The notes beneath the pieces are model-generated. The model saw only the letters and a program-made list of their open reading frames with translations, made no database searches and had not been told where the DNA came from. DNA of 64,000 nucleotides from Yeosuana marina (GTDB lineage Bacteria; Bacteroidota; Bacteroidia; Flavobacteriales; Flavobacteriaceae), in contig NZ_JAAKGI010000003.1 of NCBI RefSeq assembly GCF_011762485.1, forward strand, positions 1 to 64,000, read 5' to 3'. Both the position numbers and the translations under genes were made by a program. The first letter of the stretch is position 1. Every line of letters starts with the position of its first letter. Below are positions 8,208 through 16,842 of the stretch, piece after piece.

Positions 8208-8369
8208 ATGAAAAGCAGGATTTTAATTGGTACAGTTCTTTCATTGATTGCTTTAGTGGAATATGTATTACCAAATTTAAAAATAACAGTTCAAATATCA
8301 TCGGTGTTTAATCAAGCAACTGATTTGAATAACAAAAAAAAACCTGTCTTTCCAGATATACATAGGTAG
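8208..8369 (+). CDS. Possible 53-residue hydrophobic small protein or gene remnant
   Basis: The open frame starts MKSRILIGTVLSLIALVEYV, a plausible signal or membrane segment, and ends 32 polar residues later with a stop. No family is recognised. It follows the hairpin at 8135 and lies about 70 bp before the lipoprotein at 8437. It might be the surviving N-terminus of a longer secreted protein; confidence is low. Confidence 0.25.
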   Translation: MKSRILIGTVLSLIALVEYVLPNLKITVQISSVFNQATDLNNKKKPVFPDIHR

Positions 8370-8436
8370 AAGATGAAGAGAACGCGTTAGAACATACCCT
8401 AAATATTATACGAACTCAAAACAAAATCGCTGTAGA

Positions 8437-8997
8437 ATGAAATTTATTTCGAAACTATTAACTCTCTTTTTAATTACAATTCTTATCGAAAGTTGCTCGT
8501 CAACAAGGACATACACAAAAAATAAATACTGGAGTTGTCTGGGACCTTTTGAGACAGTTATGGATAAGGACAAGCAAGAATTGATTTATAAAATTTTAGA
8601 AAGAGCTGTAGTTTCAAAAAAGGACATACCCGATTACCAGTTGCTAAAAGATAAAAAGAGAATTTATATTACAACGCAATACACTGACAAGTTTTTTGAG
8701 GAGTCTGAGGTATCCTATCTAGGCAAAAAAGACATTCCAAGACGAATAGCTGGTGTAAAGTTTTCATTAAAAAGCCCAGAAGAGCTTCAGAAGATTGCCG
8801 ACGAAACAGGGCTATTCACTTTTTTGAGTCTTGGTAATATTGAGATTAATCAAGATACTGCTGTCATAGGGATTGACCATTGGTGGCAACAGCAAACAAA
8901 TTCTAAACAGATCCAAATGAGTGGTGGAGGATATATTTTAGAATATAAAAAAGTTGATGGTAAATGGCAGTTTGATAACGTGGTTAAAAAGTTTTAG
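8437..8997 (+). CDS. Lipoprotein of unknown function
   Basis: 186 residues. The signal peptide ends in a lipobox LIESC with Cys20 as the lipidation site, followed by SSTRTYTK, so the protein is probably anchored in the outer or inner membrane. The mature part has no motif I recognise; it has a mixed alpha/beta look and ends YILEYKKVDGKWQFDNVVKK, a strand-loop-strand ending often seen in NTF2-like or substrate-binding lipoproteins. It is first in a closely spaced run (8437, 9015, 10115) and is likely co-transcribed with the thioredoxin-like lipoprotein 17 bp downstream. Confidence 0.7.
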   Translation: MKFISKLLTLFLITILIESCSSTRTYTKNKYWSCLGPFETVMDKDKQELIYKILERAVVSKKDIPDYQLLKDKKRIYITTQYTDKFFEESEVSYLGKKDIPRRIAGVKFSLKSPEELQKIADETGLFTFLSLGNIEINQDTAVIGIDHWWQQQTNSKQIQMSGGGYILEYKKVDGKWQFDNVVKKF

Positions 8998-9014
8998 TCC
9001 TAATTAATAAAAAA

Positions 9015-10118
9015 ATGAAATTTATATTGATAATAGTGACTTTAATCACATTTTTATCTTGCTCTCAAAAATCAGAGAAGGCACATATTTCTGGAAATAT
9101 TGAGAATATTCCAGACAGTACAAAAGTCGTTTTGGCAAAAGCTTCTGGTAAAAAATTAGATTCAACGTACACAGAAGATAGTAGATTTAGTCTAACACTT
9201 TCTTTAAATGAGGAACCAGAAATGTTTTCTATAAGTTTTCAGAACGATTCTTTATGGCACTACGAGAAATTGTTCATATCAAATGAACAAATTGATATTT
9301 CTGGAGATTTTTCAAAAAATGCAATTAATGTCAAGATTGAGGGTTCAAAACACAATCCTTTTCAGATAAAAATTGAAAATTATTTAAAGGAACTATCACA
9401 ACAAAGAAATCAAATTAGAAATGAGTTTATGAGTGCTAGAATTGAAGGTAAGTTGAATGACAGTTTATATTCTGCTATTAAATTAAAGTTGAATTTGGTT
9501 GATATTGAAACTGAGAAGAAAAGAAAGGAATTTATTGAAGATAATATTGAATCTTATTACGCCCTTTATGAATTGTGCGTATATAAGAATGATTATGAAT
9601 TAACAGAGCTAAAAGAAGTTTTAAAAAAAATAACTAAAGAGAAAAAGGAATCCAAATATGCTAAGGTCATAAAAGCCTCTATTGAATATCCAAAATTAAA
9701 TACAAATGACAAGTATTATAATTTTAGTGCTAAAGACCAAAACAGTAACGACTTTGTATTCTCAAATTTATTTGAGTCTAATAAAAAATATGTGCTTTTA
9801 GAATTTTCCTCTAATAGTTGCCCATACTCAACCAAAGCAATACCAATGTTAAATGATTTGAATTCAAACAGTAATGATAATTTACAAATTATCAGTTTCT
9901 CTACTGATGAAGAATTGTCAGATTTTAACTCTTATTCTCATAAAATTAAGCACATAGCCTTGTATGACGGAGACGGTACATACAGCGAAACTTACACGAA
10001 ATATGGTGTTGATGTTACACCAACTTATTTTTTATTCAATCCAAAGGGAAAATTAATCGAAAAGATTGAAGGTTATGGAGAGGGAACAAAAGATAGAATA
10101 TTAAATCAAATAAAATGA
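9015..10118 (+). CDS. TlpA-like thioredoxin-fold lipoprotein with DUF4369-type N-terminus
   Basis: 367 residues. Lipobox FLSC (Cys16) makes it a lipoprotein. Residues about 22-120 resemble the DUF4369 beta domain (ISGNIENIPDSTKVVLAKA), then a helical spacer, then a thioredoxin/AhpC-TSA fold from about 235 to the end. The active site near residue 269 reads NSCPYSTK: the normal C-x-x-C has become C-x-x-S, leaving a single reactive cysteine. The cis-Pro region DVTPTYFLFNPKGKLI is present. TlpA-type proteins reduce or repair envelope disulfides; a monothiol version may act differently. The stop overlaps the next start by four bases. Confidence 0.75.
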   Translation: MKFILIIVTLITFLSCSQKSEKAHISGNIENIPDSTKVVLAKASGKKLDSTYTEDSRFSLTLSLNEEPEMFSISFQNDSLWHYEKLFISNEQIDISGDFSKNAINVKIEGSKHNPFQIKIENYLKELSQQRNQIRNEFMSARIEGKLNDSLYSAIKLKLNLVDIETEKKRKEFIEDNIESYYALYELCVYKNDYELTELKEVLKKITKEKKESKYAKVIKASIEYPKLNTNDKYYNFSAKDQNSNDFVFSNLFESNKKYVLLEFSSNSCPYSTKAIPMLNDLNSNSNDNLQIISFSTDEELSDFNSYSHKIKHIALYDGDGTYSETYTKYGVDVTPTYFLFNPKGKLIEKIEGYGEGTKDRILNQIK

Positions 10119-11164
10119 AAAAAATAATATTACTGTTAATGATCCTAAGTTTGGAGATCAAAGCTCAAAACAAAGAGTTGAATATCTCAATTGATGAAAA
10201 TGTAGAAACCTTATATAGTGTTGCTTATTTATCAGATTATTTTTTATTGAATAAGCACGACAACATCTTTAAACATAAATTAAATGAAATTTGTAAGCCT
10301 TTAAAAGATCATAAAGCTGTACATCTATTTGATAGTTTGTCTGCAAATTACAGTTTTAATTATTATCAACCTGTTGAATGGGTTCTAAAGTTTTCCCAGT
10401 TTCCTGAAACAATTCAGGAGAACAACAAAGATTTAACCCACGAAAACCAGAGTGATAAAAAAAGACAATTGCTTTCAGAATTTAAAAAGGAACTTATAAA
10501 GTTTCATCAAGATTCATTATACCAAAAGTATTTAGGTTCTGTAGCATCTTATAAAGCAGCTGTCTTATCAACTTTAAATTCATCTAAATCGATTTATAGA
10601 TTACCAGTGTATTTAGAAGATTATTATGGGAAAAGCTTAATGTCTTATAATTTAATCGTTTCACCATTGGTGCACTCAGGTGGTTTTAATATTGAGCTTG
10701 AAGATGCCAATCAAAGTAAGGAAGTCTACGCTGTAATTGGCCCAAATGGAGAAGTTGATTTTATCCCTTATTTTGATAAGGATTACCTAGAGTATGATAT
10801 GATTTTACACGAATTTGGTCATTCTTTTGTAAATCCTTTATTGCTCAAATATTCTGAAGATATCGAACTATTGAGCCAAAGATATTACACAGATGATCTT
10901 GAAAATGCAGGAAAACAGCAAGGATATAGCAAATGGAAATATGTGTTCAATGAACTCTTACTTAGAGCAACTACGATATGTATTGTAAAAAGACATATTA
11001 GCAAGGAGAAAGCAGAAAAACTTTTAATGTATGAAAAGTCTATTGGATTTTCTTTGGTAGAACTATTTATAAAGCATTTAGACGATTATGAAAGCAACAG
11101 AGACAAGTACAAGACATTTGATGATTATTACCCTAATCTTATCGAAAAATTAAAGGTTTCTTGA
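10115..11164 (+). CDS. DUF4932-type secreted metallopeptidase-like protein
   Basis: 349 residues with a signal peptide (ending IKAQN). The centre carries H232-EFGH in the context DMILHEFGHSFVNPLL, a zinc HExxH site; the later segment YVFNELLLRATTICIVKR has the downstream E that could be the third ligand. The C-terminus KYKTFDDYYPNLIEKL is typical of DUF4932 proteins of Bacteroidetes. Many family members go on into a bacterial Ig-like domain, absent here; an orphan Ig-like domain of that kind lies at 14378-14677. The start overlaps the stop of the thioredoxin-like gene, so the two are translationally coupled. Confidence 0.7.
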   Translation: MKKIILLLMILSLEIKAQNKELNISIDENVETLYSVAYLSDYFLLNKHDNIFKHKLNEICKPLKDHKAVHLFDSLSANYSFNYYQPVEWVLKFSQFPETIQENNKDLTHENQSDKKRQLLSEFKKELIKFHQDSLYQKYLGSVASYKAAVLSTLNSSKSIYRLPVYLEDYYGKSLMSYNLIVSPLVHSGGFNIELEDANQSKEVYAVIGPNGEVDFIPYFDKDYLEYDMILHEFGHSFVNPLLLKYSEDIELLSQRYYTDDLENAGKQQGYSKWKYVFNELLLRATTICIVKRHISKEKAEKLLMYEKSIGFSLVELFIKHLDDYESNRDKYKTFDDYYPNLIEKLKVS

Positions 11165-11226
11165 AGATTGAATTTTATAAACTTTTTAAATTTTAAAATA
11201 CAAATACACTTAAAAAAACATACTCA

Positions 11227-12840
11227 ATGAAACTAATTATAACCACTTTATTATTCCTTATTACATTGACATCAGCAGGTCAAGAAACAATTACTATTAG
11301 GGTTTCGACACCGAATAAAACTGATGAAGTATTTATTGCAGGAAATCAAGCAAGTCTTGGAGATTGGAATCCTTCAAAAGTAAAAATGAATAAAATATCA
11401 GATTTTGAAAGGGAGCTAACTGTTTCTGTCTCTTTTCCAGCAGAATATAAATTTACTAGAGGAAATTGGGAAAGTCAAGGCATAATTAAAAATCTTTCTA
11501 ATAATCCAAATCTAGTGATCAAAGATAAAAATTCACAGAACACATTTGTAATCAAAAATTGGAGTGATGAAATTAAAGAGGACGAAATGTGTTTGCGATA
11601 TGATATCAAAAAATACAATTCAAAAATACTCAATGAAGAAAGAGTATTAAAAATAGCTCTTCCAGATAATTACGATAAGAATAATAAATATCCTGTTATT
11701 TATATTACAGATGCAAATACAAAAAACTTTTCTATAGCCTTAAGTTACATAAGTCAGTTGATGAATAGCAATTCAATTCCAAAAGTCATCTTGGTTGGTA
11801 TAAATCAAAAAAAGCGTTGGGAGGAATTAGATGTGTTTTGGAGCGATAAAGGGAAAAAATTTAAAGATTATTTATTTGAAGAGGTTATTCCATATATTAA
11901 CTCTAATTACTATACTTCGGGATTTAATACTATAATTGGTCACTCTGATGGAGCAGAATACAATCATCTACTTATGTTAGAAAAAAATAATCCCTTTCGT
12001 GGGTTTATAAACATAAGTACTAATCTTAATAATGATGTTTCTGAGGAAATAGAAGAATTTTTCAAAACAAATATTGAAAAAACCCTTTATTATTTTATTT
12101 CTAACGCTAAATATGATAGTGGAGACAGAGTCTTGGCTGGAAATCAAATAGATAGTCTCTATAATATCTCAAAAAATAAAAATATAAGGTTTACCAAAGA
12201 AGATTATACAGCAGATCACCAAAACTTGGTTTCTAAATCAATGCTTAACGGTATTTCTTTTGTTTTTCAAGATTACAGAAATCTAGATAATTATAAAAGG
12301 ATTAAAGAATATGCTGAGAATTATCAATCTGAAATTGAGGATTTTTATGGTTTTAAACCTGAATTTGAAGAAAACGATTTTGGTTTTTACTTTTCTAAAA
12401 TTATGGATGAAAAGAATTTACAGGATTACGAATATTGGGTAAATTTTGGTAAGGAAAACAATTTTTTATTTGGCAGCTCATTAGATAGAGCTAATCATTA
12501 TTTTGAATTAGAAGAGTATGACCATACTATAAAATTTTGGGAAAAGGCAGTAAATGAATTTGAGAATATTTACCCTAGATCATACCTTGCTAATTTCCCT
12601 AAAGCAATAAGTGCCTATTTGTTTGAAAAAAATCCTTTTGGAGCTATTGAGTTTCTAGAAAAAAGTATAAAACGGTTGCCAGAATTTAGTTTAGAGTTCA
12701 ATTATTTTATAGCCAAAACATCTATTGAAAATAATGTAAAATTAAAAAAAGGACGAGAAGCATTAAGGTTTTGTAAATTAAATTATAAAAAAAACAGATA
12801 TTTTTCTATGAAAGAACTAAAAGAGCTTGAAAGAGAATAA
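11227..12840 (+). CDS. Secreted esterase (EsD-like alpha/beta hydrolase) with N-terminal CBM20-like domain
   Basis: 537 residues. The signal peptide ends SAGQE. Residues about 20-110 form a starch-binding-like beta domain (VFIAGNQASLGDWNPSKVKM; the GNxxxLGxW signature of CBM20). An esterase D type alpha/beta hydrolase follows (about 115-365) with nucleophile elbow GHSDGAE near residue 238 and a possible His in DHQNL. The last ~170 residues are helical and TPR-like. The same CBM20-like domain is C-terminal in the Ntn-hydrolase at 42108. Substrate could be a carbohydrate ester or siderophore ester; not resolved. The gene ends 17 bp before a GNAT gene. Confidence 0.75.
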   Translation: MKLIITTLLFLITLTSAGQETITIRVSTPNKTDEVFIAGNQASLGDWNPSKVKMNKISDFERELTVSVSFPAEYKFTRGNWESQGIIKNLSNNPNLVIKDKNSQNTFVIKNWSDEIKEDEMCLRYDIKKYNSKILNEERVLKIALPDNYDKNNKYPVIYITDANTKNFSIALSYISQLMNSNSIPKVILVGINQKKRWEELDVFWSDKGKKFKDYLFEEVIPYINSNYYTSGFNTIIGHSDGAEYNHLLMLEKNNPFRGFINISTNLNNDVSEEIEEFFKTNIEKTLYYFISNAKYDSGDRVLAGNQIDSLYNISKNKNIRFTKEDYTADHQNLVSKSMLNGISFVFQDYRNLDNYKRIKEYAENYQSEIEDFYGFKPEFEENDFGFYFSKIMDEKNLQDYEYWVNFGKENNFLFGSSLDRANHYFELEEYDHTIKFWEKAVNEFENIYPRSYLANFPKAISAYLFEKNPFGAIEFLEKSIKRLPEFSLEFNYFIAKTSIENNVKLKKGREALRFCKLNYKKNRYFSMKELKELERE

Positions 12841-12857
12841 TCTTTAAAATTTTTATA

Positions 12858-13355
12858 ATGATAGAATTAATCAAATTAAATGAAATCGAGTCTGTCGTAG
12901 AAATATTTGACGATGTAAAAACGGGCATGAATCATAAAGGAATAAATCAATGGGATTTTATATATCCTAATGAAAAAATTTTAGAAATGGATATTATTGA
13001 AGGAAATGCTTATGGATACTATAATAAAAATGAAATAATTGCTTATGTATCAATCAATGAAAGTTTCGATAAAGAATATGAAACCGTAAACTGGCATTAT
13101 ATTGATAATAATCCTTTAATTATTCATAGACTAGCAGTTAAATCTAGTGCTCAAGGTAAAGGCATAGCAAAAAAATTAATTTCTTTTGTTGAAGATAAGG
13201 CAAAATTTAACGGTTATAAAACCATAAGATTGGATGCTTTTTCTAGTAATCCAAACGCTTTAGGACTATATAAAAGTTTAGGATATAGGTATGCTGGAGA
13301 TGTAAATCTTAGAAAAGGGGTATTCCATTGCTTTGAGAAAATATTGAGCAAATAA
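12858..13355 (+). CDS. GNAT-family N-acetyltransferase
   Basis: 165 residues. The acetyl-CoA binding motif A is LAVKSSAQGKGIAKKLISFV (Q-x-x-G-x-G/A), followed by DAFSSNPNALGLYKSLGY, the usual motif B with the N-P-x-A-x-x-L-Y-x-x-x-G-Y ending. Cytoplasmic enzyme; acceptor unknown. It sits between the esterase and the TTG-started metallopeptidase lipoprotein with gaps of about 20 bp, so probably in the same transcript. A second, RimJ-like GNAT is at 31206. Confidence 0.85.
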   Translation: MIELIKLNEIESVVEIFDDVKTGMNHKGINQWDFIYPNEKILEMDIIEGNAYGYYNKNEIIAYVSINESFDKEYETVNWHYIDNNPLIIHRLAVKSSAQGKGIAKKLISFVEDKAKFNGYKTIRLDAFSSNPNALGLYKSLGYRYAGDVNLRKGVFHCFEKILSK

Positions 13356-13374
13356 AACATAGTTAAAATTTATT

Positions 13375-14388
13375 TTGAAAAAAAAGTTATACATAGCCGT
13401 AATTATAATTTTGGTATCCTGCAAGACGAATAAACCAAAACAAACTAATGTAATTACTTCTGATATTGATAATTTTTGGGAAGCTTATGATTTGATTATT
13501 AAAGAAAATGATAGCCTAAAACAAATTTCTTTAATTGACTCATTATACATAAAAAAAGGTTCTATTGGCTTACAAAAAATCATGGAAGTCCAAGAGTATA
13601 CTAATACAGAGTATGTAAAAATGATAAATAATTATCCAAAATTTTTATCCTCTCTAAAATCAAATACTTTAAAATCAAAGAGAATTGCAAATGAACTGAA
13701 TGATGGTATAGAAAGGCTAAGAGCATTATATCCAGAATTAAAACCAGCTAAAATATTCTTTACAGTAGGTTGTTTAAGAACTAATGGCACAACTAAAGAA
13801 AATTCAGTTCTTATTGGTAGCGAACTAGCTATGGCAGATACACAAACAGATATTTCTGAATTTAAAGATAGAACAAAGGAATGGCTTAAAACTTTTTTTG
13901 CTACAAATCCTATTAAAAATATAGTTTTATTGAATGTACATGAATATGTGCATACTCAGCAAAATTCAATTCCAGATAATTTACTGTATACTGTTTTGTA
14001 TGAAGGGATAGCAGAATTTGTTTCAGTTAGGGCTATGAATATAGAATCAAGTACAGAGGCTATTCAATTTGCAAAAAATAACCCTGATGTTAAGGAAAAA
14101 TTTGAAAGAGAGATGTTTTACGAAAAAACTTATGATTGGCTATGGAGTAACTCTCCCAATGAATTTGGTATGAGAGATTTAGGATATTATATAGGCTACT
14201 CAATAGCAGAGAGCTATTATAATCAATCATCAAATAAAGAAAAAGCAATAAAAGAATTGATAGAATTAGATTACTCAAATCCTAAAGAAGTAAATATACT
14301 CATAGATAAATCAAAATTTTTCTCTAAAACAATAGAAGATTTAAGAAAGGCAGACAAAAAAAAGGAGACCGAGAGTATTGAATATTAA
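13375..14388 (+). CDS. Lipoprotein, HExxH metallopeptidase-like (DUF2268/GldB-like)
   Basis: 337 residues from a TTG start (no ATG fits the signal). The lipobox LVSC gives lipidation about residue 16. The zinc motif is H189-EYVH193 followed by TQQ, and LYEGIAEFVSVR carries the distal E. Homology with 3189-4070 is visible throughout: L-x-P-E/T-x-K-P...FTVGCLRTNGTT..NSVLIGSE against FVVGMFTSGGTITDKGLLIGSE, and MRDLGYYIGYSIAESYY against PNDLGYWMGYKITEAYF. Probably a membrane-anchored protease-like protein; substrate unknown. The last 11 bases overlap the remnant Ig-like ORF. Confidence 0.75.
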   Translation: MKKKLYIAVIIILVSCKTNKPKQTNVITSDIDNFWEAYDLIIKENDSLKQISLIDSLYIKKGSIGLQKIMEVQEYTNTEYVKMINNYPKFLSSLKSNTLKSKRIANELNDGIERLRALYPELKPAKIFFTVGCLRTNGTTKENSVLIGSELAMADTQTDISEFKDRTKEWLKTFFATNPIKNIVLLNVHEYVHTQQNSIPDNLLYTVLYEGIAEFVSVRAMNIESSTEAIQFAKNNPDVKEKFEREMFYEKTYDWLWSNSPNEFGMRDLGYYIGYSIAESYYNQSSNKEKAIKELIELDYSNPKEVNILIDKSKFFSKTIEDLRKADKKKETESIEY

Positions 14389-14677
14389 AGAGTTTGATAA
14401 TAATACTATGAATGTGAACTATAAAATCGATAAAATAACTTTCAATTTTTCCGAAAAATTAAATGGATATAATACAGGCATCGATTATTCAGATTTAGGA
14501 ACGAAAGCTTTTCCAGAAGTAATTTCAAGAGAATGGAGTATTGATTCAACTTCATGTTCTTTAAGGGTAAATTTAGAAAGGAATAAACATTACAAATTTT
14601 AGACAACAAATAATTTCAGAAACGATAGCAATATACCATTAGTTTCCTATTTAGTTGAATTTAAAACTTATAAATAA
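14378..14677 (+). pseudogene. Orphan Ig-like (SbsA-type) domain with internal amber stop
   Basis: From TTG 14378 (or ATG 14408) the frame reads DKITFNFSEKLNGYNTGIDY, then REWSIDSTSCSLRVNLE, matching the bacterial Ig-like domain often C-terminal in DUF4932 and related proteins. A TAG stops it at 14600-14602, but the same frame continues NDSNIPLVSYLVEFKTYK, the expected end of that domain, to a TAA at 14675-14677. A nonsense mutation therefore seems to have cut the last strand. There is no signal peptide. It is probably the detached tail of a larger protein such as a DUF4932 metallopeptidase. Confidence 0.6.
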
Positions 14678-14687
14678 CACTTTGCAA

Positions 14688-15182
14688 ATGAAAAATTTAG
14701 TATTAAAAATTACAATAATAATTTCCTTGTTATTATTATCATCATGTTATTCATATCGAATCTTTCCTAAAGAATTTAGAAAAACTAAAACCAATCTCGA
14801 TACAAAACCAAAAGCATTTGTAATAAATAAAGAATTAGAAAGGGAATATAAAATTCTACAAGAATCAAATATTTATGATATTGTCGAAGACAGTATTAAT
14901 CAGTTAAAAGTAAAACTGTACCCTTTCGAACAAATCAGAAAAGTAGATGGTCAACCAATTATCATAACTTTTTTAACTCTTGGTCAAGTACCTGTTAATT
15001 TTTACGATGCTTATAGTTTTAAATTTGATGAAATCATAAAAAATGAAACAATAGAAAATAAATTTGAGTTACAGATTGCACAAAGAGTTTGGTTGTGGGA
15101 TATATTTAAATTTAATAAAGATTTTGAAGGTAAAGCAGGAAAAGCTTTAAGAGGTAGTTATTTGAATACAATTGAAAATTAA
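14688..15182 (+). CDS. Lipoprotein of unknown function
   Basis: The ATG at 14688 gives a normal signal peptide with lipobox LLSSC, about 164 residues; the in-frame ATG at 14655 would lie inside the preceding remnant. The mature protein has no recognised domain: helical N-terminal half, then a hydrophobic stretch IIITFLTLGQVPVNFYDAYSF and an amphipathic end. It ends 81 bp before the DGPF gene, whose promoter (15194-15220) starts just after this stop, so it belongs to the previous transcript. Confidence 0.65.
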   Translation: MKNLVLKITIIISLLLLSSCYSYRIFPKEFRKTKTNLDTKPKAFVINKELEREYKILQESNIYDIVEDSINQLKVKLYPFEQIRKVDGQPIIITFLTLGQVPVNFYDAYSFKFDEIIKNETIENKFELQIAQRVWLWDIFKFNKDFEGKAGKALRGSYLNTIEN

Positions 15183-15193
15183 TTTTTTAAAAA

Positions 15194-15220
15194 TGTCCAG
15201 TTTTCAAATTCTCAATCGTC
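15194..15220 (+). promoter_or_regulatory. Candidate ECF42-type promoter of the DGPF-sigma operon
   Basis: TGTCCA (15194-15199), a 17-bp spacer, then CGTC (15217-15220), 43 bp before the DGPF start codon. ECF42 target promoters described in actinobacteria have TGTCGA at -35 and CGA/TC at -10 with a similar spacer, and CG-containing boxes stand out in this AT-rich region. Autoregulation by the sigma factor at 15607 is the inference. A -35 differing in one base keeps confidence moderate. Confidence 0.45.
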
Positions 15221-15263
15221 ATGTTAGTATAAACTTAAATATTAATTTTTAAAATTTAAAAAA

Positions 15264-15605
15264 ATGAAAGAATTTATGATGATTTTTAGAAACGATTATA
15301 ATCCATCGTTTAATCCCTCACCAGAGCAAATGCAAAAAAGTATTAAGCAATGGCAAGATTGGATAGGTGGCATTGCCGCTCAAGGCAAGTTTGTAGAGAC
15401 TAACCGTTTGGGGTTTGAAGGAAAAACGCTCAAGCCAAATAATGTCGTTACAGATGGACCCTATGCTGAGGTTAAAGAAATTGTTGGCGGCTATATTATT
15501 GTTAAAGCAAACAATATGGATGAAGCAATTGAATTGGCTCAAGGTTGTCCAATTTTAGCCATTGGAGGACACGTTGAAGTAAGAAATGTAATGCCGACTA
15601 ATTAA
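15264..15605 (+). CDS. DGPF/YciI-family protein partnered with an ECF42 sigma factor
   Basis: 113 residues, a single YCII-type ferredoxin-like domain: KEFMMIFRND at the start and the signature TDGPYAEVKEIVGGYIIVKA in the middle. In the ECF42 group a DGPF protein is nearly always encoded beside the sigma factor and is thought to be both target and modulator. The gene stops one base before the TTG start of the sigma gene, so expression is coupled. An orphan paralogue without the DGP signature is at 31848. Confidence 0.85.
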   Translation: MKEFMMIFRNDYNPSFNPSPEQMQKSIKQWQDWIGGIAAQGKFVETNRLGFEGKTLKPNNVVTDGPYAEVKEIVGGYIIVKANNMDEAIELAQGCPILAIGGHVEVRNVMPTN

Positions 15606-15606
15606 T

Positions 15607-16842
15607 TTGAAGAACGAAAAGGTATTATTACCAAAATTATTTAAAACAGAGTACAGAAAAATTATTTCTGTGCTCTGTAATACATTTGGTTTGTCTCAAA
15701 TTGAAATAGCAGAAGATATTGCTTCAGATACTTTCGCTTTAGCTTCTGAAACTTGGGGACTTAAAGGAATACCTGACAATCCAACTGCTTGGCTATATAC
15801 TGTAGCAAAGAACAGGGCAAAAGACTATTTTAAAAGAGAAAAAATTTTTTCAGAAAAAATATTACCGGAAGTTAATTCAAAGCTAGAGAAGTCGGATGAA
15901 ATTAGAATTGACTTTTCAAAATCCAATATAAATGATAGTCAGTTAAAGATGATTTTTGTTTTATGTAATCCAAATATTTCTCAAGAAGCTCAAATAGGGC
16001 TTTGTTTGCGTATTTTATGTGGTTTAGGGATTGATGAAATTGCTGAGGCTTTTTTAACAAAAAAGCAGACAATTGAAAAACGCTTGTTTAGAGCAAAATT
16101 AAAGTTAAAAAAACTTGATTTTAAGATAGAAATTCCAAAATCTGACGATTTAACTAAACGTCTGGATACCGTGTTGGCAACATTATATTTGTTATTTAAT
16201 GAAGGTTATTGTTCTAATTCAAAAAACTTACACTTACGTAAAGAGTTATGTTTTGAAGCTATGCGTTTAAATTATATGTTAATTGAAAACGATTTTACAA
16301 ATAAGCCTGGTGTAAATGCCTTAATGGCATTAATGTGTTTCCATTCTTCAAGATTTGAAGCAAGAACAAACAAAAGTGGAGAGCCAGTTCTATATTATGA
16401 GCAAGATAAACAGCTATGGAGTCAAGAACTTGTTCATAGAGGTAATTATTTTTTAACTGAAAGCGCTAGAGGAGACGTAATTTCAAAGTATCACTTGGAA
16501 GCTTCTATAGCATACTGGCATAGTACCAAAATAGAAAACCCCAAAAAATGGAATCATATATTAGAACTATATAATAAACTGCTACAGATAAAATATACAC
16601 CTACTGTTGCACTTAATAGAACTTTTGCACTATCAAAAGTATATGGGTCTGAGAATGCTATAGCTGAAGCATATAAGTTAAAATTAGATGATAATCATTT
16701 TTATCATACTCTTTTGGCTATACTGTTGCAAGAAACGAATAAAAGTAAAGCAATAGAACATTTAAATATTGCCCTTAAAATCGCAAAATCAGATACTGAT
16801 AAAAATACTATAACAAATTATTTAAATAAACTATATGATTGA
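15607..16842 (+). CDS. ECF42-type RNA polymerase sigma factor with long C-terminal extension
   Basis: 411 residues from a TTG start. Sigma region 2 is at about 10-80 (LASETWGLKGIPDNPTAWLY, KNRAKDYF) and region 4 at about 110-172 (RILCGLGIDEIAEAFLTKKQ). The DUF6596-type domain (LATLYLLFNEGYCSN, about 190-290) and a TPR-like C-terminus ending in KAIEHLNIAL repeats follow. There is no anti-sigma gene; ECF42 factors are thought to be controlled through their C-terminal domain and DGPF partners. It directly follows the DGPF gene and overlaps the membrane protein gene by 8 bp. Confidence 0.85.
   Translation: MKNEKVLLPKLFKTEYRKIISVLCNTFGLSQIEIAEDIASDTFALASETWGLKGIPDNPTAWLYTVAKNRAKDYFKREKIFSEKILPEVNSKLEKSDEIRIDFSKSNINDSQLKMIFVLCNPNISQEAQIGLCLRILCGLGIDEIAEAFLTKKQTIEKRLFRAKLKLKKLDFKIEIPKSDDLTKRLDTVLATLYLLFNEGYCSNSKNLHLRKELCFEAMRLNYMLIENDFTNKPGVNALMALMCFHSSRFEARTNKSGEPVLYYEQDKQLWSQELVHRGNYFLTESARGDVISKYHLEASIAYWHSTKIENPKKWNHILELYNKLLQIKYTPTVALNRTFALSKVYGSENAIAEAYKLKLDDNHFYHTLLAILLQETNKSKAIEHLNIALKIAKSDTDKNTITNYLNKLYD

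Noticed and set aside
15318-15542. Minus-strand ORF opposite the DGPF gene
   Set aside because: The plus-strand DGPF protein is a clear family member; the reverse frame is a shadow.
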